37,032 bases of DNA, from NCBI GenBank assembly GCA_020053105.1, contig JAGVNU010000044.1:1-37032 (forward strand), given 5' to 3'. The translations under genes were made by a program, and so were the position numbers. Under the pieces are notes generated by a model, which searched no databases, was not told where the DNA came from, and saw nothing but the letters and a program-made list of their open reading frames with translations. The stretch is from Thermodesulfovibrionia bacterium (GTDB lineage: Bacteria > Nitrospirota > Thermodesulfovibrionia > UBA6902). Positions 31,683 to 37,032 of the stretch are shown here, piece after piece. How positions within the stretch are numbered: the stretch's first letter is position 1; each line of letters begins with the position of its first letter.

Positions 31683-33239
31683 ATGGAAGATATAATTTAT
31701 AACCAGCTTGGCTATTCGATACTCAGTTGGACGGTATTCCTTCCAGTCCTGGGCGCACTGCTGCTCCTGTTTATAAGCAACGCGGGGGCCGTCAGATGGA
31801 CCACCCTTGCCTTTACCGTCGCGAATTTCTTTGTGGCGTTTCCTCTTCTGCAGCATTTCGACAAGACCACGCACAAGATGCAGTTTGTGGAAAAGGTCCC
31901 GTGGATCCCGTCCTGGGGGATAAATTATTTTGTCGGTATTGACGGGATAAGCATTCTGTTTATCTTTCTCACGACCATACTCAGCGTACTCTGTGTCCTT
32001 GTTTCGTGGAAGTCCATTGCAAGCAAAGTCAAGGAATTTCACATAGCCATTCTCATATTGGAAGCAGCGATGCTCGGAGTATTTGCCTCCCTGGATTTCT
32101 TCCTGTTCTATATCTTCTGGGAAGCTATGCTGATCCCCATGTTTTTAATAATCGGTGTATGGGGAGGCCAGAACAGGCTTTACGCTACAATCAAGTTCTT
32201 CCTTTATACCCTGGTCGGAAGCGTGCTCATGCTGGTCGGTATTGTCGTATTGTATTTTGCAGGCGGGAATACCCTTGATATCCTGGCCCTCAGCAATATG
32301 CATGCACAGTTTCCGTTTCAGCTTCAGTTCTGGCTGTTCCTTGCGTTTTTTGCGGCCTTTGCGGTTAAGGTCCCCATGTTTCCGGTCCACACGTGGCTTC
32401 CCGACGCGCATACTGAGGCGCCAACGGCAGGCAGTGTGATACTTGCAGGGGTCCTGATCAAAATGGGGGCGTATGGCTTTTTGAGATTTTCCATGCCCAT
32501 GCTGCCTGATGCTACGAAGTTTTTCATGGGGCCGATAATGGTCCTTTCCGTCATAGCAATCATCTATGGGGCGCTGGTGTGCTTTGCCCAGAAGGATTTC
32601 AAGCGGCTGATCGCCTATTCCAGCGTAAGTCACATGGGTTACGTCACGCTCGGCCTGTTTGCCCTTAATACACAGGGGGTCGAGGGCGGGATACTTCAAA
32701 TGTTAAACCACGGTATTATCACCGGCGCGATGTTCCTGATGATAGGGATTATTTATGAAAGGACGCATACAAGGGTAATTGCCGATTACGGAGGCTTTGC
32801 CGGGCTTGTCCCCTGGTTCGCCGGTTTATTTATGATACTGACCTTTGCCTCCGTAGGTCTTCCGGCAACGAACGGGTTTATCGGGGAGTTTCTGATAATG
32901 TTCGGCGCATTTAAGGCCAATAAAATATTAGGGGTGTTTGCTGCCACGGGAATTATCCTCGGCGCAGGGTATATGCTGTGGCTTTATCAGAGGATCTTTT
33001 TCCAGGACGCAAATCCTGACTATGAAGCCTCAGGACATCACCCCGTCAGGGATTTGGACCTGAGAGAGGTCCTTACCCTGGTCCCGTTGTTCGTGTTTGT
33101 CTTCTGGATAGGGTTTTATCCGAATACCTTTCTGGAATACATGCATGCGTCGGTTGAGCATTTAATCCAGCAGATGGAATTGACCGCTGTTGCCGGTAAC
33201 GAAAACATGATAGCCAAATATATAATGGAGATTTTCTAA
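31683..33239 (+). CDS. nuoM: NADH-quinone oxidoreductase subunit M
   Basis: This 518-residue antiporter-like subunit has NuoM signatures: YFVGIDGISILFI, FYIFWEAMLIPMF with the key Glu, FPVHTWLPDAHTEAPTAGSV, DFKRLIAYSSVSHMGYV and LNHGIITGAMFL. About 14 membrane segments are visible. AAGGAA precedes ATG 31683. It overlaps nuoN by one base (TAATG). Only one nuoM copy is present, so this is not the two-NuoM complex I type known in some Nitrospirota. Confidence 0.96.
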   Translation: MEDIIYNQLGYSILSWTVFLPVLGALLLLFISNAGAVRWTTLAFTVANFFVAFPLLQHFDKTTHKMQFVEKVPWIPSWGINYFVGIDGISILFIFLTTILSVLCVLVSWKSIASKVKEFHIAILILEAAMLGVFASLDFFLFYIFWEAMLIPMFLIIGVWGGQNRLYATIKFFLYTLVGSVLMLVGIVVLYFAGGNTLDILALSNMHAQFPFQLQFWLFLAFFAAFAVKVPMFPVHTWLPDAHTEAPTAGSVILAGVLIKMGAYGFLRFSMPMLPDATKFFMGPIMVLSVIAIIYGALVCFAQKDFKRLIAYSSVSHMGYVTLGLFALNTQGVEGGILQMLNHGIITGAMFLMIGIIYERTHTRVIADYGGFAGLVPWFAGLFMILTFASVGLPATNGFIGEFLIMFGAFKANKILGVFAATGIILGAGYMLWLYQRIFFQDANPDYEASGHHPVRDLDLREVLTLVPLFVFVFWIGFYPNTFLEYMHASVEHLIQQMELTAVAGNENMIAKYIMEIF

Positions 33240-34690
33240 TGGAAATGGAAACGACTATTAGTCTGCTTGATATGCGGCTGCTTGTTCCGGAACTGACCCT
33301 GATATGTGTGGGTCTGATACTGATGCTGCTTGATCTTGTTGTCAGAAAAAAAGAATTGATCGCTGCTGTTGGAATAGCCGGAACGATTGTCGCGCTGTAC
33401 GGGACGTATAAACTCTTTGGCTTTTACGGGCCGCAGACGGCCTTTGCCGGGATGTTCGTAGTGGACGGGTATTCCAATTTCTTCAAGCTGATATTTTATC
33501 TGAATATTATCCTGACGATATGCATTTCATTAAAATACATGGCAATAGAAAAGGCGTCTCACGGAGAATATTACGCCCTCATCATGTTTTCTACAGCGGG
33601 CATGATGATTATGGCCTCTGCCGCGGATTTAATCATTCTCTATCTCGGGCTTGAGTTGATGGCCCTTTCTACTTATATCCTGGCCGGTTTTATGAGGAAA
33701 CAGCCGCGCTCTAATGAGGCGGCGATAAAATACTTTTTCCTCGGGGCGTTTTCATCGGCCTTCCTTCTGTACGGTATTTCTCTTACTTACGGGCTCACCG
33801 GGACGACCAATCTCAAGGGGATTGCAGAGGCCCTGGGCGCGTTAAGCATTATGGACAATCCGATTGCGTATCTCGGGCTGATATTTATTATTGTCGCGTT
33901 CGGCTTCAAGATCGCACTTGTTCCATTTCATATGTGGGCCCCCGATGTATATGAGGGTTCTCCCACATCTATTACCGCGTTTATGTCTGTCGGTCCGAAG
34001 GCCGCCGGCTTTGCCGTACTCGGGAGGGTGCTGTTTGACGCCTTTGCCGGGATGCAGGTCCAGTGGTCGGCTATTCTGATACCGATAGCTGTTATCACTA
34101 TGGCGACGGGAAGCCTCATCGCCCTGGCACAGACGAACATAAAACGGATGCTCGCGTACAGCTCCATTGCCCATGCCGGGTACATGCTTCTCGGGATTAT
34201 TACGGGGACGCACGACGGTCTTACGAGCACCATTAATTATTTGATGATATATCTCTTTATGAATATCGGGGCCTTTGCGATAGTGATCATGCTAAGAAGC
34301 GAAGGCTTTCAGGGCGAAAACCTTGAAGACTATATGGGCCTTTCAAAGAGCCATCCACTGGCCTCTGCGCTGATGCTTATTTTCATGTTCTCTCTTGCCG
34401 GAATCCCGCCGACAGCAGGGTTTGTCGGCAAGTTCTATATATTCCTGGAGGCCATCAATGCGGGATACGTATATCTGGCGATCATAGCCGTTGTATTCAG
34501 CGCCATCTCCGCCTTCTTTTATTTAAGAGTCGTAATGTATATGTATATGAAAGACCCGGTAAAAGAGGTAACCCTTACCAACTCACCTTCCATGAGTGTC
34601 GCATTGGCGGTCACCGCGATGATGGTCCTTATCTGCGGTATCTTTCCCTCGATTTTACTTAACCTGGTGAAATTGTCGATTCTGGGTTGA
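33239..34690 (+). CDS. nuoN: NADH-quinone oxidoreductase subunit N
   Basis: This 483-residue antiporter-like subunit completes complex I. Signatures are YLGLELMALSTYILAGF, NEAAIKYFFLGAFSSAFLLY, FHMWAPDVYEGSPTSITAFM and NIKRMLAYSSIAHAGYM with conserved Lys. About 14 membrane segments are visible. The start codon overlaps the nuoM stop. A terminator follows after about 20 bases. Confidence 0.96.
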   Translation: MEMETTISLLDMRLLVPELTLICVGLILMLLDLVVRKKELIAAVGIAGTIVALYGTYKLFGFYGPQTAFAGMFVVDGYSNFFKLIFYLNIILTICISLKYMAIEKASHGEYYALIMFSTAGMMIMASAADLIILYLGLELMALSTYILAGFMRKQPRSNEAAIKYFFLGAFSSAFLLYGISLTYGLTGTTNLKGIAEALGALSIMDNPIAYLGLIFIIVAFGFKIALVPFHMWAPDVYEGSPTSITAFMSVGPKAAGFAVLGRVLFDAFAGMQVQWSAILIPIAVITMATGSLIALAQTNIKRMLAYSSIAHAGYMLLGIITGTHDGLTSTINYLMIYLFMNIGAFAIVIMLRSEGFQGENLEDYMGLSKSHPLASALMLIFMFSLAGIPPTAGFVGKFYIFLEAINAGYVYLAIIAVVFSAISAFFYLRVVMYMYMKDPVKEVTLTNSPSMSVALAVTAMMVLICGIFPSILLNLVKLSILG

Positions 34691-34708
34691 CTGCATTATT
34701 TATTGATG

Positions 34709-34747
34709 AAACCGTTCAGGCAGATGAAGCGCTTGTACGGTTTTTTT
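34709..34747 (+). terminator. Rho-independent terminator of the nuo operon
   Basis: AAACCGT (34709-34715) pairs with ACGGTTT (34737-34743), and an inner CAGGC/GCTTG pairing extends the stem. Seven T follow (34741-34747). Confidence 0.7.
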
Positions 34748-34753
34748 ATTGCA

Positions 34754-34786
34754 TACTTGTTTTGAACAAGTAGAGTGTTTTATAAT
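34754..34786 (+). promoter_or_regulatory. tRNA-Leu promoter with an overlapping perfect inverted repeat
   Basis: A perfect -10 TATAAT (34781-34786) lies 18 bases from a -35 TTGTTT (34757-34762); the tRNA starts 30 bases later. The -35 is embedded in a perfect inverted repeat: TACTTGTT (34754-34761), TTG, AACAAGTA (34765-34772). It could be an operator or an extra hairpin. Confidence 0.6.
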
Positions 34787-34815
34787 TACATTCGTCTTTT
34801 TTAATATCCGATTAT

Positions 34816-34900
34816 GCCGAAGTGGCGGAACTGGTAGACGCGCACGGTTGAGGGCCGTGTGGCGAGAGCCATAGGGGTTCGAGTCCCCTCTTCGGCACCA
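34816..34900 (+). tRNA. tRNA-Leu (anticodon GAG)
   Basis: The acceptor stem GCCGAAG (34816-34822) pairs with CTTCGGC (34890-34896), followed by discriminator A and an encoded CCA. The anticodon stem CACGG/CCGTG encloses TTGAGGG, with anticodon GAG at 34850-34852. A long variable arm (GGCGAGAGCC) makes it a class II tRNA, as expected for leucine. It reads CUU and CUC codons. Confidence 0.96.
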
Positions 34901-35020
34901 TCTTTCCCTTCTAAGTGTTAAGAAAAATAATAAGTGCCTGTCAGGAATAAATAGGTCTTGTCTTTAACGGGCTTGTCGTATTATCATTATTAAACCTTTT
35001 TGAGGGGGACAAGAAAAACA

Positions 35021-35188
35021 GTGATAGCGCAAGCTGTTAATGTGATGAATTTTCTGAAAGGGCCGAAGCAGTTCATTATACCTGTCTATCAGCGCACCCT
35101 TGCCAAGGATGCACGGGGGAGGTTTAACGCGCGGTTCATTCTACTACGAGGTGCCGAAAAGGGCGGCGGAGTGTTATATTTTCTATAG
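35021..35188 (+). pseudogene. Remnant of a DUF262 (GmrSD-type) gene
   Basis: The frame reads VNVMNFLKGPKQFIIPVYQR, which is the conserved start of DUF262 proteins (the QF-x-IP-x-YQR motif with the nucleotide-handling region of GmrS-like restriction enzymes). After about 35100 the similarity ends, the base composition becomes GC-rich, and the frame stops at 35188. About 95% of a normal DUF262 protein is missing. It lies between the tRNA gene and a methyltransferase gene and is probably the scar of a deletion in a defence locus. The rest of the 34901-35236 gap shows no gene. Confidence 0.6.
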
Positions 35189-35236
35189 TGCCCCAGGCAT
35201 GACACCGGGCAGAACACAGCGAAGGAGAGCATTTTT

Positions 35237-36934
35237 ATGCCACGATTGACAGAACAGGAACAGCAGGAAATCCTGCGCTACATAGAGGCGGACAAACCCC
35301 TGCCGGAGAAATATCGCTTTCTGCTGTTTGAGGACAAGCGGGAGGTGGAGCTGGTCTGGAACGGTAAGACGAGCGAGGTCTGTAATATCGTCCTGCCCTT
35401 TCAGGTCATCGAGCAGGTGGACGAGCCGCGCGCTGAGAAGCCGGAAGACACGGCATTGCAATCAAGTCTTTTTGATGAACGCGGGCGCCAACTCAAGGGC
35501 TGGACGAATAAACTGATATGGGGCGACAATAAGCTTATCCTCTCATCGCTGAAGAACGGCCCGTTGCGCGAGGAGATCGAAAAGCAGGGCGGCATCAAAC
35601 TGATCTACATAGATCCACCTTTCGATGTGGGCTACGATTTTAGCATGGACATCGAGATTGGCGGCGACACCTTCACCAAGAAGCCCAACATCCTCGAAGA
35701 GAACGCCTACCGCGACACGTGGGGCAGAGGTGCGGATTCCTTCATTGCGATGATTTACGAGCGGCTGGCGCTGATGCGTGATCTGCTGGCCGAGGATGGG
35801 AGCATTTATGTGCATTGTGATTGGCGGGTGAATGGATATATAAGACTTGTGCTTGATGAGGTTTTCGGGAAAGGACATTTCAATAATGCAATAGCTTGGC
35901 ACTATAGCGGATGGAATAAGAAGTTGTCGACATCTTTTGAACGAAGACACGATACAATTTATTTCTATGCAAAGTCAGATCAACCTATCTTCAACTCTTT
36001 CTTTGAACCTTGGGAATCAAAAGAAGCTTATGTCAAAGCCAGAAAACAAAAAATCAGAATAGATGACGATGGACGCGAGTATGTCTTATCTGATGCAGGT
36101 GGTGGACAAAGAATAAAACGATACCTTGATGAAGTTATGGAACAGGGTGTAGTTGTTGATGATGTCTGGAATTTAGACAAAATCAACAATTCAGCTAAAG
36201 AAGCGTTGGGATATCCAACCCAGAAGCCATTCATATTACTTGAACGTATCATCAATGCCTCCTCCAACGAAGGCGACGTGATCGCCGACTTCTTCTGCGG
36301 CTCCGGCACCACCGCCGCCGTAGCGGAGAAGCTGGGGCGCAAATGGATTGCCACCGACCTTGGCAAATTCGGCATACACACCACGCGCAAGCGGATGATA
36401 GGCGTACAGCGCGCACTCAAGGACGAGGGCAAGGGCTACCGCGCCTTTGAAATCCTCAACCTGGGCAAGTACGAGCGGCAGCACTACATCGGCATCAATC
36501 CGAACCTGCGCGAAGCGGAGCAGCAAAAGCAGTTGGAAGAAAAAGAGGCGGCGTTCCTCGACCTGATCCTGCGGGCCTATCGGGCGGAGAAGACGACGGG
36601 CTTTGCGGCGTTTCACGGGAAGAAGGCCGGGCGGCTGGTGGCGGTGGGACCGGTGAACCTGCCGGTGACGCGGCTGTTCGTCGAGGAGATCATCCTGGAA
36701 TGCAGGAAGAAGCACAACACCAAGGTTGACATCCTGGGCTTTGAGTTCGAGATGGGGCTGTTCCCCAACGTGCTGGACGAGGCGCGGAGCAAGGGGATCG
36801 ATATCTCGCCGAAGTATATTCCCGCCGATGTGTTCGACAAACGGGCGGTGGAAAAGAACCAGGTGGTGTTCCATAACGTGTCGTTCATTGAAGTCAAACC
36901 GCACGTCGAAAAAACACCGTGGCTGTGGAGCTGA
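35237..36934 (+). CDS. Type III-like site-specific DNA methyltransferase (Mod), frameshifted near the window end
   Basis: This 565-residue protein is an amino-methyltransferase of beta order: catalytic DPPF (126-129, in IYIDPPFD) first, then the SAM-binding DFFCGSGTTAAVAEKLG (351 on). Between them lies a target-recognition region whose DNA (about 35830-36240) is clearly more AT-rich than the flanks, suggesting replacement by recombination. AAGGAG precedes ATG 35237. The frame ends in KTPWLWS right after an A6 tract (36909-36914), but the -1 frame continues with sequence that reads as the natural continuation to the window edge. The protein modifies adenine or cytosine in a specific site; its restriction partner would lie outside the window. 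Confidence 0.88.
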   Translation: MPRLTEQEQQEILRYIEADKPLPEKYRFLLFEDKREVELVWNGKTSEVCNIVLPFQVIEQVDEPRAEKPEDTALQSSLFDERGRQLKGWTNKLIWGDNKLILSSLKNGPLREEIEKQGGIKLIYIDPPFDVGYDFSMDIEIGGDTFTKKPNILEENAYRDTWGRGADSFIAMIYERLALMRDLLAEDGSIYVHCDWRVNGYIRLVLDEVFGKGHFNNAIAWHYSGWNKKLSTSFERRHDTIYFYAKSDQPIFNSFFEPWESKEAYVKARKQKIRIDDDGREYVLSDAGGGQRIKRYLDEVMEQGVVVDDVWNLDKINNSAKEALGYPTQKPFILLERIINASSNEGDVIADFFCGSGTTAAVAEKLGRKWIATDLGKFGIHTTRKRMIGVQRALKDEGKGYRAFEILNLGKYERQHYIGINPNLREAEQQKQLEEKEAAFLDLILRAYRAEKTTGFAAFHGKKAGRLVAVGPVNLPVTRLFVEEIILECRKKHNTKVDILGFEFEMGLFPNVLDEARSKGIDISPKYIPADVFDKRAVEKNQVVFHNVSFIEVKPHVEKTPWLWS

Positions 36935-37032
36935 CGGACTTTTCGGTCTTTTATTCACAGGACTCCATTGCCAACGCCGAGGCGGCGATCAAAAACAAGG
37001 GAAGCCGGATCGTGGTGGAGAAGGGTCAGATC
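36913..37032 (+). pseudogene. Continuation of the methyltransferase in the -1 frame
   Basis: From 36913 the -1 frame reads NTVAVELTDFSVFYSQDSIA and on to the window end without a stop (40 codons). It joins in sense to the upstream EVKPHVEK. Adding one A to the A6 tract would restore one frame. Either a real mutation, slippage or a sequencing error explains it. Confidence 0.7.

Noticed and set aside
1-37032. CRISPR array, prophage or insertion sequence
   Set aside because: I saw no regularly spaced repeats, no transposase and no phage structural genes.

Overview
The window looks like part of the chromosome of an anaerobic, menaquinone-using bacterium. It holds a futalosine-pathway gene (mqnA), a complete 14-gene complex I operon, a hydrogenase-type soluble NADH dehydrogenase module, and a sensor kinase with c-type haem motifs. 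Gene content and protein style suggest a Nitrospirota (Thermodesulfovibrionia-like) or deltaproteobacterial-type organism. This is an inference, because no phylogenetic marker was compared.

Layout. (1) 1-7.4 kb is mixed: the 5' end of a secreted MopE-type metal-binding repeat protein, an archease-rtcB-mqnA operon, a MazEF-type toxin-antitoxin pair, a truncated lipoprotein, a patatin-like lipoprotein, a type IV pilin-like protein, an unknown three-helix membrane protein and a THEP1-type NTPase. (2) 7.4-19.8 kb, all on the minus strand, is the most unusual part. In transcription order it encodes a haem-type sensor histidine kinase, a response regulator, DRTGG, an RsbW-like ATPase, DRTGG, a PHP phosphoesterase, an inserted MNT/HEPN pair, a HATPase, a receiver fused to a degenerate GcvH-like domain, a receiver fused to NuoE, an HndB-like protein, a HydB-type NuoF and a NuoG-like protein. 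The accessory set (DRTGG, RsbW-like, PHP, HATPase, NuoE, NuoF) is the one that usually surrounds electron-bifurcating [FeFe] hydrogenases. Here the catalytic subunit has no H-cluster domain and is a NuoG-like molybdopterin-fold protein without the molybdenum-ligand Cys/Sec. (3) 19.9-34.7 kb is divergently transcribed from (2): nuoABCDEFGHIJKLMN in canonical order, followed by a terminator. (4) 34.75-37 kb holds a tRNA-Leu(GAG) with its own promoter, a remnant of a DUF262 gene, and a type III-like DNA methyltransferase gene with a frameshift at an A6 tract and an AT-rich central segment.

How the parts may work together. Complex I would oxidise NADH and reduce menaquinone. The divergent module carries a second NADH/FMN/Fe-S unit whose NuoE subunit is fused to a phospho-receiver, next to a kinase whose periplasmic domain could carry haem c. 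The main hypothesis offered here is that redox signalling acts directly on an electron-transfer enzyme by phosphorylation rather than only through transcription. Two further themes are short palindromic repeats scattered between operon genes, and first genes of transcription units that have a -10 box 6-7 nt before the ATG and no Shine-Dalgarno, which suggests leaderless mRNAs.
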